Shown: positions 1 to 8,548, counted from the stretch's first letter. The stretch is 52,312 bases of DNA from Promethearchaeota archaeon (GCA_016840165.1 JAEOSU010000028.1:1-52312); one strand, 5' to 3'. The notes: generated by a model not told the origin, from the letters alone. A program made the numbers and translations.

Positions 1-13
1 AAATCGTATCAGA

Positions 14-772
14 TTGCATTATTATGTGAGGTTACCATCAGGGTTGGAGGAAAAAGTAAAACGCTCCGAGTTTCCTATTTTGTCCAGCGGAGACATAATA
101 TTCAATGAACTGTTAGGTGGGGGTTTTCTTAGGGATTTTATCTACCTGCTCTATGGTGATAAGAACATTATTGCGAACATCTTGCTTTCTACCATAGTCC
201 AATCGTTCCAAGACCAAGATTTTGAGAAGAGAGTTGCCTTTATTGATGCGGTTAATCGGTTCAACCCGTATCGAATAGCAAAACTCGCGGTATCGAAACA
301 GCTATCCCCTTCCAAAGTATTGGACAGCGTTCTGATTTCGCGGGCATTTACCTGGCATCAAGTGGTCGAGTTAATGGAAAGTCGCCTAACACTTTTAGAA
401 AATATCAAAATAGTCATGATCTCAGGACTCACTCAGCTCTGGCCTAATTACGAGCAGACCACCTTTCAGGACTTGCTTAATGCGATTAATGGGATTAAAC
501 ATACTCTCCAAAAACTTGATCCTCTCCTGATTCTGACTGCCCCTCTCCATCAATATTCCACCTTTAAGCCGGTTGGGGGGCATCATCTTACCCATTTTGG
601 GCATGTGTTAGTATTAATAACCTCAGAAGAACATTATGATGCATATCAGCTCATTCAACATCCTTCGCGACCCGAGACTATTCTAAAACGGTATCATCCT
701 CCTCCAAGCAAACGGAGGAGACGAGATGAGCGCCATCTATTGCAAAATAGTACATTAGATGAATGGTTTTAA
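14..772 (+). CDS. RecA/Rad51-family paralogue with degenerate ATP site and C-terminal PIP-like peptide
   Basis: The fold order matches RecA/RadA/RadB: a Walker A position at residues 46-60 (LYGDKNIIANILLST), a second strand VAFIDAVNRFNPYR (74-87), the Rad51-type SRAFTWHQ (109-116), a Walker B strand IKIVMISGL (131-139) and a late TAPLHQ...GGHHLTHFGHVLVLI segment. The P-loop lacks GxxxxGKT and the Walker B strand lacks its Asp, so ATP hydrolysis is unlikely; a mediator or accessory role, as for Rad51 paralogues, is inferred. A basic run (KRRRR, about 233-237) precedes the C-terminus STLDEWF, which resembles archaeal PCNA-binding peptides (TL-x-x-WF). The frame is open to the window edge and the listed start is TTG, so the true start may lie upstream. 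Family call fairly sure, function not. Confidence 0.7.
   Translation: MHYYVRLPSGLEEKVKRSEFPILSSGDIIFNELLGGGFLRDFIYLLYGDKNIIANILLSTIVQSFQDQDFEKRVAFIDAVNRFNPYRIAKLAVSKQLSPSKVLDSVLISRAFTWHQVVELMESRLTLLENIKIVMISGLTQLWPNYEQTTFQDLLNAINGIKHTLQKLDPLLILTAPLHQYSTFKPVGGHHLTHFGHVLVLITSEEHYDAYQLIQHPSRPETILKRYHPPPSKRRRRDERHLLQNSTLDEWF
731..772 (+). repeat. Direct repeat copy A: 3' end of the RecA-like gene
   Basis: These 42 bases encode RHLLQNSTLDEWF plus the stop. They match 3041-3082 at 36 of 42 positions, with the last 15 bases identical. Four of the six differences are synonymous. The two copies bracket the TPR-nuclease gene. Confidence 0.8.
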
Positions 773-891
773 AGCAAAGCAACCGAAATTAACATCCATT
801 ATTTTTTAGTTATAGGAAAAAATAAAATGATTTATCATAAACATTTAGTAAAATGAGCATTTGATTTTTAGGTACTAAGTAAGATTTAAAG

Positions 892-2757
892 CTAGGAGTT
901 GTAAAGCCTATACTTATCTCGTTTGATATTATACTGTCCGAGAAGTTGATAGAATAAGTCATAATCAATGTATTCAATCTCGATAATGCGATTTGGCTTT
1001 ACTTTCAAATTTTCTTGTACAATTTTTTTTAAGACATCATAAGGTGGAAAGTTTTTAAGAGATATTAGTATAAGATGGAATTTGGGTGGATTTTTCTTTA
1101 TTTTTTCATTGTGTCTTATATGATATTCAGCTATTATATTTACTTTTTGAATAAAGCAGTGAACCTTTTTTGATATTTTTTTTAAACTTGTGGTAGTGCA
1201 CTCTCCAAATAAAAATTCCTCTTCTTTATTCTTAGATCCATATATATCAATTTCAATTGTCTTGCTTTTCTTGTCTTTTAGACACTTTTTATCGAATAGA
1301 AAATCTATTTGTTCTGAAGTTAATTGAAATTCGAAACCTGTGCCTTTTATATTATATTTATTTCTTTTACCTAATAAAATTCGAGAATCAGTCTCAAGTC
1401 TTTCTTGTAGAAGTTCCTCAATTATAGTCTTTTGTTCTTGTATGATCAGATTACAATCTTGGTTAATTAAATTTGGATAACGGTTGTTTGCTTCTTGGCA
1501 AGCCTTTTTTGAGACATTTTGAAGTGAAAAGAGATCGTCTAACTTAATCTGAATTTCTTCAGATTCTATTAAACTGTTTAATTCTTTGATAATTTTTGGT
1601 AAGTCTTGATAACATTCTCTGAATTGCTCTCTCTGCTCAATAGAGGAAATATTATCAGAGATATTTTTATAATAATCCAGAGCTTCTCGAAAATTTCTAT
1701 AACTTTTTTCATAAATCCCCAGTATTTTATAGATTTCGCCTAAAGATTTATAGCCATTAATAATTAATGGTATAATAACATATTTTTTAGCCAACTTTAT
1801 AGATTTAGTTAAATTCTGTATTGCTAGATCGTAATTTTCTGAATTAAAATAGACAAGCCCAAAATTATTAAGGGTGTATGCTTTGTCGATATGATCTTTA
1901 TATTTAACACTTAATTCTAGAGCTTCAGTGAGGTATTCTAATGCAGCTGTGTGCTCTCCTCTTATTGACAAAATTCCTGCTAAATTTCTAAGTGTCTTTA
2001 CTTTCTGGTTAAATATATTCTGTAAATTATAATAATCTAATAATTTTTTAAGATAATTATATATTTCATCACTTAATTTCTCTGAATAAAAAGCGGGAGA
2101 ACTAATATTATTCAGAATCTCTGCTTTAATTAAAGGATCCTTGATTTCATCAAAATGTTCCATTGTTTTTGAGAAATATTCTTCAAATTTATCATTATTA
2201 TTCAAAGCTAAATATGTAAATGAAATAAGTTGATAGATTTTTGATTGGATATTATATATTTTATTTCTTAAGCAAATCGATTCTGCCATATTGTAGTTTT
2301 TAAGAGATTTTTCATAATCCCCCAAATAGTAATAAGAGTTACCTAAATTGATAAAACAACTAATAAGATCCCTCCAATTTTGCATTTCCTCAAATAATTT
2401 TCTAGCTGATTTAGTTAATTTTATAGATTTTACAAAATCACCTTGATTTTTACATATCATTCCTTTTAAGCCTAAGCTAAGAGCAATTAATTCTTTATTA
2501 CTTATTTTGGTAGAATATTTGAGAAATTCATCAATTTTTGGAAGAGCTTTAAGATTTTCTCCGCGCCTCATTAAAATTATAATATATTTCTCTAGAGCCT
2601 GATACGATTTTGTTGATTGACCATTTTCTTTGAAGTATTTATAACATTTTCGATATAGTGGTTCAGCTTTGAAATAATCATAATTATTATAATAATTCTC
2701 TGCTTTTTCTAAATCATGTTTGTATTTCTTGTCTATTTTTCGCTCAAATTTAGACAT
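892..2757 (-). CDS. TPR-repeat protein with C-terminal PD-(D/E)XK-nuclease-like domain
   Basis: About 620 residues. Residues 20-370 are helical tetratricopeptide-like repeats (for example the GNSYYYLGDYEKSLKNY and NNFGLVYFNSENYDLAI units). After a helical linker the C-terminal 150 residues switch to an alpha/beta pattern containing EIDIYG (503-508) and FLFGECT (516-522), spaced like the D...ExK core of restriction-endonuclease-like folds, followed by a helix and a LILISL strand. The usual catalytic Lys is replaced (ECT), so the domain may be inactive or use a shifted Lys. ATG at 2757 is chosen over TTG at 2760. The gene stands alone, opposite to its neighbours, between the two direct repeats. 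A defence or signalling role is inference only. Confidence 0.65.
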   Translation of the reverse strand: MSKFERKIDKKYKHDLEKAENYYNNYDYFKAEPLYRKCYKYFKENGQSTKSYQALEKYIIILMRRGENLKALPKIDEFLKYSTKISNKELIALSLGLKGMICKNQGDFVKSIKLTKSARKLFEEMQNWRDLISCFINLGNSYYYLGDYEKSLKNYNMAESICLRNKIYNIQSKIYQLISFTYLALNNNDKFEEYFSKTMEHFDEIKDPLIKAEILNNISSPAFYSEKLSDEIYNYLKKLLDYYNLQNIFNQKVKTLRNLAGILSIRGEHTAALEYLTEALELSVKYKDHIDKAYTLNNFGLVYFNSENYDLAIQNLTKSIKLAKKYVIIPLIINGYKSLGEIYKILGIYEKSYRNFREALDYYKNISDNISSIEQREQFRECYQDLPKIIKELNSLIESEEIQIKLDDLFSLQNVSKKACQEANNRYPNLINQDCNLIIQEQKTIIEELLQERLETDSRILLGKRNKYNIKGTGFEFQLTSEQIDFLFDKKCLKDKKSKTIEIDIYGSKNKEEEFLFGECTTTSLKKISKKVHCFIQKVNIIAEYHIRHNEKIKKNPPKFHLILISLKNFPPYDVLKKIVQENLKVKPNRIIEIEYIDYDLFYQLLGQYNIKRDKYRLYNS

Positions 2758-3040
2758 CAATTAATATTTATCAAAACTGAATTATAATTTTATTTATTAA
2801 GTGGAGAACAATAATAATATAACCAAGTATTATAGTATATATTTGGAAATGGTCTCTAACTGGATTAAATGAGCAATGAATTATGTAATTAAAGATAATA
2901 CACTTACTTATTTTTAATTAGCTTCTACTTAACAGCTTTTTGAAGAACAATTTTTACTAATATTTTTGTTATAGTTAACCAAACCCTCAAAAAATTCCTA
3001 TTTTTTATTTAAATAGCCTAAAAATTAGAAGGATTTTAAG
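2758..3040. other. AT-rich intergenic stretch upstream of the TPR gene
   Basis: No open frame or RNA-like structure that I can support. It should carry the promoter of the minus-strand TPR-nuclease gene. Its right end runs directly into the second copy of the RecA-like gene end. Confidence 0.5.
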
Positions 3041-3082
3041 CGTCATCTCTTGCATAATACTACCCTAGATGAATGGTTTTAA
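3041..3082 (+). pseudogene. Direct repeat copy B: orphan 3' end of a RecA-like gene
   Basis: The segment encodes RHLLHNTTLDEWF and a stop, the same C-terminal peptide as the first gene in the window. Only a few more codons (KDFK) precede it in frame before a TAG, so this is a remnant, not a gene. Preservation of the LDEWF peptide with mostly synonymous changes suggests it comes from a once-functional diverged copy or allele. It could be the displaced 3' end left when the intervening segment was acquired. Confidence 0.7.
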
Positions 3083-3175
3083 ATATATTGAAGTAAATAG
3101 CAAGACTTAAATTCCAAAACGCTAATATAAAGATAATTATCCAGTTTGAGATGATATACCATTCTCTCAAAAAAA

Positions 3176-3883
3176 GTGTCCATTGTAATTCCTACTCATA
3201 ATCGGCTTTCTTCACTTAAACGATTAATTCACTCCCTCAATCAATTGAGAAATTCTCCTGAAGAAGTTATTATAATTAATGATGGCTCGCAGGATGACAC
3301 TCAAGAATACCTTTACTCATGGGCAGAGAAAGATCATCCATATATTGCTATTAATTATATTAATAAGCGAGCACAAGGTCCTGGTGCGGCTCGAAATATA
3401 GGAATTCGCCTTGCAAGTTCGCCTTTCATAGCTTTTACCGATGATGATTGCATAGTTCATAAAGCATGGGTTCAAGAAATAACAAACTCTTCTCAATGGA
3501 ATGGGCACAAAAATATCGTTGGAATCGGGGGTAAAGTATTGCCTTTTCGAAAAGGACTCATTGGGGAATATTTCACCTTTCATCGCATATTAGAACCACC
3601 AGATCCCATTTCCTATTTAGTCACAGCAAATGCTTGTTATCAGAAAGAAGTGCTACTTGAGGTAAATGGATTTGATGTAAATTATCGATTTCCTGGGGGA
3701 GAGGATTGCGGCTTAAGTTTAAAATTAGTGAGACGGGGATATCAATTCGGTTATGAGTCAAAGATGGTGGTGTGGCATGATTATCGGACATCTCTCATCG
3801 AGTTTATGCGTACTTTTTATCGCTATGGAAAAGGGTGCGCAGAAACAGTCTCTAATCATTTTCATACTGAAATGAAAGCATAA
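3176..3883 (+). CDS. Family 2 glycosyltransferase, catalytic part (interrupted gene)
   Basis: The GT-A nucleotide-binding start SIVIPTHNR, the IINDGSQDDT strand, the metal-binding FTDDD and the acceptor-side GGEDCGLSLKLVRRGY motif identify a GT2 enzyme transferring a sugar from an NDP-sugar, typically to a glycolipid or protein glycan. The listed start is GTG with a TGA in frame at 3152. An ATG at 3151 gives MIYHSLKK and would join the frame if one base of the seven-A run at 3169-3175 were missing, so a homopolymer error or slippage is possible. The reading stops at TAA 3881-3883; family members usually continue, and the continuation is visible in the next entry. Confidence 0.75.
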   Translation: MSIVIPTHNRLSSLKRLIHSLNQLRNSPEEVIIINDGSQDDTQEYLYSWAEKDHPYIAINYINKRAQGPGAARNIGIRLASSPFIAFTDDDCIVHKAWVQEITNSSQWNGHKNIVGIGGKVLPFRKGLIGEYFTFHRILEPPDPISYLVTANACYQKEVLLEVNGFDVNYRFPGGEDCGLSLKLVRRGYQFGYESKMVVWHDYRTSLIEFMRTFYRYGKGCAETVSNHFHTEMKA

Positions 3884-3889
3884 CATTAG

Positions 3890-4141
3890 ATGGTTATTAT
3901 GACTCTTTTAGATACAAGACAACTTATACACCCAAATGGAGTATTATGGGATGGGAATACTCTGAAACCACCATTAAAATTAAGAGATCTTTTCGAAGAT
4001 CTACGGTTTCACTGGCTAAGTTATAAAAGGGGTAATTTAAACTTCTTTCGCAGATTTAAGTTTCTACTCTTAATGATCCAACAACGTGTAGCTTATAATC
4101 TCGGTTGGCTTCTCGCAACTCATAAATACCAAGAAAAATAA
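3890..4141 (+). CDS. C-terminal part of the family 2 glycosyltransferase (after in-frame stops)
   Basis: This 83-residue frame is in the same phase as the preceding GT2 frame, separated only by TAA CAT TAG. Its LIHPNGVLWDG...PPLKLRDL and RVAYNLGWL segments look like the C-terminal tail of GT2 enzymes of this group. It is best read as the downstream half of one gene carrying two nonsense codons, so the whole of 3151-4141 is probably a pseudogene. An independent small gene starting at ATG 3890 is less likely. Confidence 0.5.
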   Translation: MVIMTLLDTRQLIHPNGVLWDGNTLKPPLKLRDLFEDLRFHWLSYKRGNLNFFRRFKFLLLMIQQRVAYNLGWLLATHKYQEK

Positions 4142-4357
4142 TCCGGATATATAGATTTAAGACTATTTTGTTCTATTATTTTTTTATTCCAAAATGAATT
4201 TATAGTACTACTGGAACTCAAGAGTTTCATATAACGATAGAATTAACTATAATATACCTAGAATTTTTAAATCTTCTTCTTTAATTTTTCTTAATTTTTT
4301 TAGCAATCATATAACATTATATTCTTAAAAGACTCTATATATATCGAGGGAAAAAAA

Positions 4358-4558
4358 ATGGAAAACAAAGAACTTGCTTGGCTGGTGATCTTCTGTATTG
4401 TCGCAGTTATCGTACTCTCGATATTTATGATGATTTTTAATCCTGTAATACGTGATAATCTCTTTATTTTTATTATGATAATAATTGGTACCATCTTCTT
4501 AGGGATTGTGGGGATACGTGTTGCTTATGTCTTATTGGCTTCTCAAAAAAGCGAATAA
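4358..4558 (+). CDS. Small two-helix membrane protein
   Basis: 66 residues with two hydrophobic helices (about 8-27 and 35-58) joined by a short RD-containing turn. A GAGGG stretch lies 9-13 bases before the ATG. No family recognised. It stands alone with about 200 bases of AT-rich sequence before it in which I see nothing. Confidence 0.55.
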   Translation: MENKELAWLVIFCIVAVIVLSIFMMIFNPVIRDNLFIFIMIIIGTIFLGIVGIRVAYVLLASQKSE

Positions 4559-4702
4559 TTTTTTTACTTTGGGAATAGATTTATTTTTTCTTTATATAAA
4601 AGAAATTGTTTTTAAAGAAGAAATCTATCTCGGTATTTGTAGTAAAAACTAAAATTGAGGAATCACTTTATTTTACAATTTATTTGCGAAAATCAATCTA
4701 TC

Positions 4703-5989
4703 ATGCAAAAAGTAGATCTGGACTATTTGAGAAAACAATGGAAAGATGATCTTGGATATTACTGGGAGGAAGCTCAAAAGGAAATTAATGAATACTTTGA
4801 AATGATAAAATATACGCTATGCAGTAAGGTTGATCATTTAAAATCTAAATCTAGAGATCAAGTTTTAAAAGAATTTTCTTTAGATGAAGAAAGATTAAAA
4901 GATCCTGTTTTTACCCCTGACATATTAAACTTATTAAATTCTATTAAGAAAATAAATTATGATGAGTTTCCTAATAATTGGATATCTGGGAATTATGACC
5001 ATAAAGAACATGCTTCGTATATCTATCATAATATAATTCCTAGGTTTCATGAAGTATCTACCAAAGTAATTGATTTTAAAATATCCCAGTATAATACTCT
5101 CTATAACCAGCCTGAAATTTCAGTTTCAAAGAAAATTTTTATTAATAGAGAGTTTGATAAATATGGTTTACTACAATACGAGCATCACATCGGTTTAATT
5201 AACAATGTTGCGTATCATGATGAGTTTTATATGCTTCTACCCATTCTTTTAAGAACTTTATTTGAGAATATATTGCATGATATTTTCAAAGATAGTTTAA
5301 ATAACAAGCATAAAAACCTTTACTTTGATGAAAAAGCCAACAGAGTTGCCATTTTTTCAGTTCTTATTAGCTTACTAAATCAACTAAGTCAATCTGTGTA
5401 TAAAGGTAGAATTCGCTCCAAAATACATCCAGAGGTTATAAGAATATTAAATGATATTAAGAAGATCGGAAATTTAAGCGTTCATGAAGTTATAAAAATT
5501 ATAACTAAAGGTTATGCGGATATTATTCATGATGAAGTCGACTTAGTACTCGAGGCTCTCTTAAATTCATATTATCAATTAAAGGGTGCGGATATTACAA
5601 TCCAGGCAGAAAACCTTGAAAAAATATTTGCTAAATTAGGTTTGAAACAGAAATCCAAAAATGATTTGAAAAAGAGGAAGAAAAAGTTGAGAATAAAAAA
5701 GAAGGAAAAAAAAGGAGGTATCTCCATTTCAGATATTTCCATTTCAGACATATCAGCCATAATGTCAGACATTAGATTGCTTATGAAAAATGAACCACCT
5801 AACTATATTGTAAGCATAAAAATTAAAATGGATGAACTCTTGTTGAAAGTGAAACCCTTACTTAATAAAGGACAACGTGAAGCACTTGGAAAAATGTATA
5901 TTCTCTTTAATTATTTTTTAGAAACCTCATTGGAAAAAACTGCAGAGACTCTATTTGATGCGATAAATATGATAATTCTGGGAAGATGA
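4703..5989 (+). CDS. DUF4145-like protein with Lys-rich linker
   Basis: About 428 residues. The ATG at 4703 (MQKVDLDYLRKQW) is preferred over the TTG at 4655 because the extra residues look untypical. The central part has the helical pattern LPILLRTLFENIL...IKKIGNLSVHEVIKIITKGYADIIHDEVDLVLEALLN; the IGNxxxHE motif is typical of DUF4145-like domains, which occur in restriction and other defence proteins and are probably HEPN-related. A strongly basic stretch (KKRKKKLRIKKKEKKGG) and a repeat (ISISDISISDIS) precede a helical C-terminus. The next gene, 120 bases downstream, is a nuclease-like protein on the same strand. Family placement rests on the motif only. Confidence 0.55.
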   Translation: MQKVDLDYLRKQWKDDLGYYWEEAQKEINEYFEMIKYTLCSKVDHLKSKSRDQVLKEFSLDEERLKDPVFTPDILNLLNSIKKINYDEFPNNWISGNYDHKEHASYIYHNIIPRFHEVSTKVIDFKISQYNTLYNQPEISVSKKIFINREFDKYGLLQYEHHIGLINNVAYHDEFYMLLPILLRTLFENILHDIFKDSLNNKHKNLYFDEKANRVAIFSVLISLLNQLSQSVYKGRIRSKIHPEVIRILNDIKKIGNLSVHEVIKIITKGYADIIHDEVDLVLEALLNSYYQLKGADITIQAENLEKIFAKLGLKQKSKNDLKKRKKKLRIKKKEKKGGISISDISISDISAIMSDIRLLMKNEPPNYIVSIKIKMDELLLKVKPLLNKGQREALGKMYILFNYFLETSLEKTAETLFDAINMIILGR

Positions 5990-6113
5990 TCGTTTTTTGT
6001 TTTAATGTGAACAAAATATTTATCGCCAACTATGTTCTAAAGAAATGAGCTCTCCAGTTAATATATTAATAATAAATTCTATTTATAATACAAATCCGTA
6101 AGAAAATGAAAAA

Positions 6114-7070
6114 ATGATATATAAAGATCTCTATAGACGCTTTGAACATAAAATTGGGAAAAAAAAGAGGTTTAATAAATTACGCCCCACTGAAAAAGAA
6201 TCAATTTTAAAAATTGCTGGAGTCATAGCTAAAGTAGTAGGGTATGAAAATGTTGAGATTGAATCTAGGGGATGTGATATATTTTTTGAGGATTCGAACA
6301 AATATTATTTAGAGGTTAAAACGCCGCAATTTTTTATGGGGGATAGGGGTGATGACTTGATTAGAAATATAAATAAGTTTTGGAAGAAACTAGTATCAAG
6401 AAATCTAACTCTAGGATTTTTAAAACCAAATAACGTTATAAAAATCATCCGTAGACCATTGAGAGGAAATCCGTCTGAAAAACCTATGGGATTACTAGAA
6501 ATGGATAGTAAATTTATTCCAGATGAAGATGTTTATCGTAAATTAGACGCATTATTGGATAAAGCCGCTTCTCAGCTCGAAAATATAAGTGGTGGAAAAA
6601 AAATCGCGCTTATTGATCTTACGTATCTATTTAAAGCAAATCTTGCCACTGAGCAAATTTTATATACATTAGTAAAAGACACTGACATTTTGGAAAGAAT
6701 TGATGGAGTAAGTTTGTTTTACCATAATCAAATGCTAACTTCCAAAGATCTGTTACCCTTTACGATCGGACCAACAGTAGTAAAAAAACCTTGGAAAAAT
6801 ATTTCGAAAGTTTTTGAGCATCCTCACTGGGGTTATAGTGGAAACTTAATCATAACTACACCCAATCTCATCGCACATTTCGATGAATCACAAGGTATTC
6901 CTAGAAAAGGTGACTTTAATCTAAAAAAGGCTGATAAAAAGACACTTTTTGAGGCTTTGGAAGGATTTGATAAGTTAGATTCCGAGGAAAGAAAGCCAAG
7001 AAGTTTTAGATTTTTTACTCATTTTTATGAATCAAAATATAATTTGAAAAAGAAGAATAATATAAATTAA
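6114..7070 (+). CDS. PD-(D/E)XK nuclease-like protein
   Basis: 318 residues from an ATG. The N-terminal domain reads as a restriction-endonuclease-like core: a helix (TEKESILKIAGVIAKVVGY), then RGCDIFFED with Asp 55 and YYLEVKT with Glu 67 and Lys 69, giving D-x11-E-x-K. This is a complete metal-dependent nuclease active site. A second alpha/beta part begins at KKIALIDLTYLF (about residue 160), of unknown role. It follows the DUF4145-like gene on the same strand, suggesting a two-gene unit, possibly restriction or anti-element. No cognate methyltransferase is adjacent; the nearest is at 36748. Specificity cannot be read. Confidence 0.6.
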   Translation: MIYKDLYRRFEHKIGKKKRFNKLRPTEKESILKIAGVIAKVVGYENVEIESRGCDIFFEDSNKYYLEVKTPQFFMGDRGDDLIRNINKFWKKLVSRNLTLGFLKPNNVIKIIRRPLRGNPSEKPMGLLEMDSKFIPDEDVYRKLDALLDKAASQLENISGGKKIALIDLTYLFKANLATEQILYTLVKDTDILERIDGVSLFYHNQMLTSKDLLPFTIGPTVVKKPWKNISKVFEHPHWGYSGNLIITTPNLIAHFDESQGIPRKGDFNLKKADKKTLFEALEGFDKLDSEERKPRSFRFFTHFYESKYNLKKKNNIN

Positions 7071-7214
7071 TATATTCATTTTGTTTTGCTTTATTCTGGG
7101 ATTAGCAAAGTGGAGTTAATCATAGTATTTCTGGGGCATGATTGCTTTTCCTTTAACAAATCGCTTGAGATCTCTCCTAAATCGTAGCATAAACATTTTT
7201 TCTATGTTCTATTA

Positions 7215-7676
7215 TTATGAACCGATCGCTAATCGCACGCATTGAGTCTTAGGGTTATAGCGAACAAATTCGATAACCAAATCATCCAAATAATGCCCCC
7301 AGATCCCATAAGGACCATCTGAGGTACGACGGTTATACAGCATCTCATAGGTTCCAAGGTCGCCCACTGCCTCTTCCTCTACTGTATAGATTTCCGTATA
7401 CCCTTCATAAATACAGCGATAAAGATCCATCCGGGTAAATCCTCCTTTTTGGATATAGGTAAATTCTTCCTTCGTGGATAGAGGATAAGTAAAGCGAATG
7501 GTGATCTCCTCCTCGGGAATGACCAGCTCATCGGGAGCGATAACAGACTCCCGCACATATTCTCGGTTATACCCGTCCACGCTCACACTCGCTGGTCCAT
7601 ACCCATCTAAATCATATTGAATAAGGATTTGTTGCTCTTGGGTCGGATTTTTTTTTCTTTTCATTGGCACAGCCAT
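7215..7676 (-). CDS. Uncharacterised protein with YGIWGH...DLVIE signature
   Basis: ATG at 7676 (MAVPMKRKKN) gives 153 residues; a longer reading from 7751 would add 25 hydrophobic residues of doubtful origin. The protein has a charged beta-rich middle (EEEITIRFTYPLSTKEEFTYIQ), then MDLYRCIYEGYTEIYTVEEEAVG and YGIWGHYLDDLVIEFV. That last signature reminds me of an uncharacterised family scattered over bacteria, amoebae, plants and giant viruses, but I cannot confirm it here. No catalytic motif is evident. GC content appears higher than in the neighbouring genes, which hints at transfer. It is convergent with the nuclease-like gene. Confidence 0.55.
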   Translation of the reverse strand: MAVPMKRKKNPTQEQQILIQYDLDGYGPASVSVDGYNREYVRESVIAPDELVIPEEEITIRFTYPLSTKEEFTYIQKGGFTRMDLYRCIYEGYTEIYTVEEEAVGDLGTYEMLYNRRTSDGPYGIWGHYLDDLVIEFVRYNPKTQCVRLAIGS

Positions 7677-7864
7677 TTTTTTCACATTGTGACTGAATAT
7701 AGTCAATAAATATCTTGAACCTATAAAAAGAAAAAATGATAATTTTATCATTTTAATAGAAACAAATTAAGATCATGAAATCATGAAAAACATTAATATA
7801 CTCTATTTCTTATATTATTATCAAAATTACTGTTTTCATAAAAATAAAAGAATATCTCTTAATC

Positions 7865-8179
7865 ATGTCTCCTCAGTTTGATTGTGGTCTTGATCGTGCT
7901 ATAAAGGAAATAGTTGGAGGAATAATAACCACGTTTATTGTGTCCGCTTTCATCAGCGCAGGTTTAATTCCTTCCGGTTTCATTGGTATCTTTCATGTAG
8001 TAAACATAGCTGGTATAATAGTTCTTATAGAAAAAATGTCGTATTGGGGGACTAATTATATCATTGGTTGGATAATCGGGGTATTTATTTTTATGAGCAC
8101 CAATTTATTATCAATTTTCGATATCTTGATATATGTTTTTGTCCCAGTTTACTTCATTGTGAAAAGAGTGCTTCAATGA
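7865..8179 (+). CDS. Small polytopic membrane protein
   Basis: 104 residues with three to four hydrophobic helices (about 17-35, 42-55, 66-82 and 84-100) and a short N-terminal soluble head (MSPQFDCGLDRAIKE). No family recognised. The start is an ATG with no clear ribosome-binding site. Its last 69 bases overlap a possible opposite-strand frame. Confidence 0.5.
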   Translation: MSPQFDCGLDRAIKEIVGGIITTFIVSAFISAGLIPSGFIGIFHVVNIAGIIVLIEKMSYWGTNYIIGWIIGVFIFMSTNLLSIFDILIYVFVPVYFIVKRVLQ

Positions 8180-8407
8180 ACTAGGGCTTTTATAAGTTAA
8201 TTGAAATGTTCCATAATGGACATCAATATCTTCTATGTTTTCATCAAAATCAATCGAGTCTTCTCTTGCTTTGTGAGGAAAAAAAATTTGGTCTAGGTCT
8301 ATTATATTTTCACCATCTTTTTGACTATGTGAACATTTTTTAGCAAGTGTCAATCTTGTTGAAAATGCTTCTAGATGGCTCCTATTCTTATTTACCGCCC
8401 TCTGCAA
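8111..8407 (-). CDS. Doubtful 98-residue frame opposite the small membrane protein
   Basis: An open minus-strand frame with a non-random composition (acidic middle IDFDENIEDIDVHYG) fills the 370-base gap between its neighbours and overlaps the end of the plus-strand gene. It has no recognisable domain. It may be a real small gene or chance; nothing else is visible in 8180-8531. Confidence 0.25.
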   Translation of the reverse strand: MQRAVNKNRSHLEAFSTRLTLAKKCSHSQKDGENIIDLDQIFFPHKAREDSIDFDENIEDIDVHYGTFQLTYKSPSSLKHSFHNEVNWDKNIYQDIEN

Positions 8408-8531
8408 CTATCAAGAGCCATAGTGTTGCGTTCTTCTCTTCTGATGAAAAAAAGAATTGCAATCAATATTATTCTTTTAAAAATATTTGATTTTATTTGT
8501 ATTAAATTACATAAGGTTACAAAAATATTTC

Positions 8532-8537
8532 AGGAGG
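8532..8537 (+). promoter_or_regulatory. Shine-Dalgarno site fixing the start at 8549
   Basis: AGGAGG lies 11 bases before ATG 8549. It decides against the upstream in-frame ATG at 8375, which would add 58 unrelated residues. Confidence 0.7.
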
Positions 8538-8548
8538 GAAAAAAGAAA

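Noticed and set aside
731..3082. Insertion sequence or integron around the TPR-nuclease gene
   Set aside because: No transposase, integrase or terminal inverted repeats were seen. The repeats are direct and diverged, so only the duplication itself is claimed.
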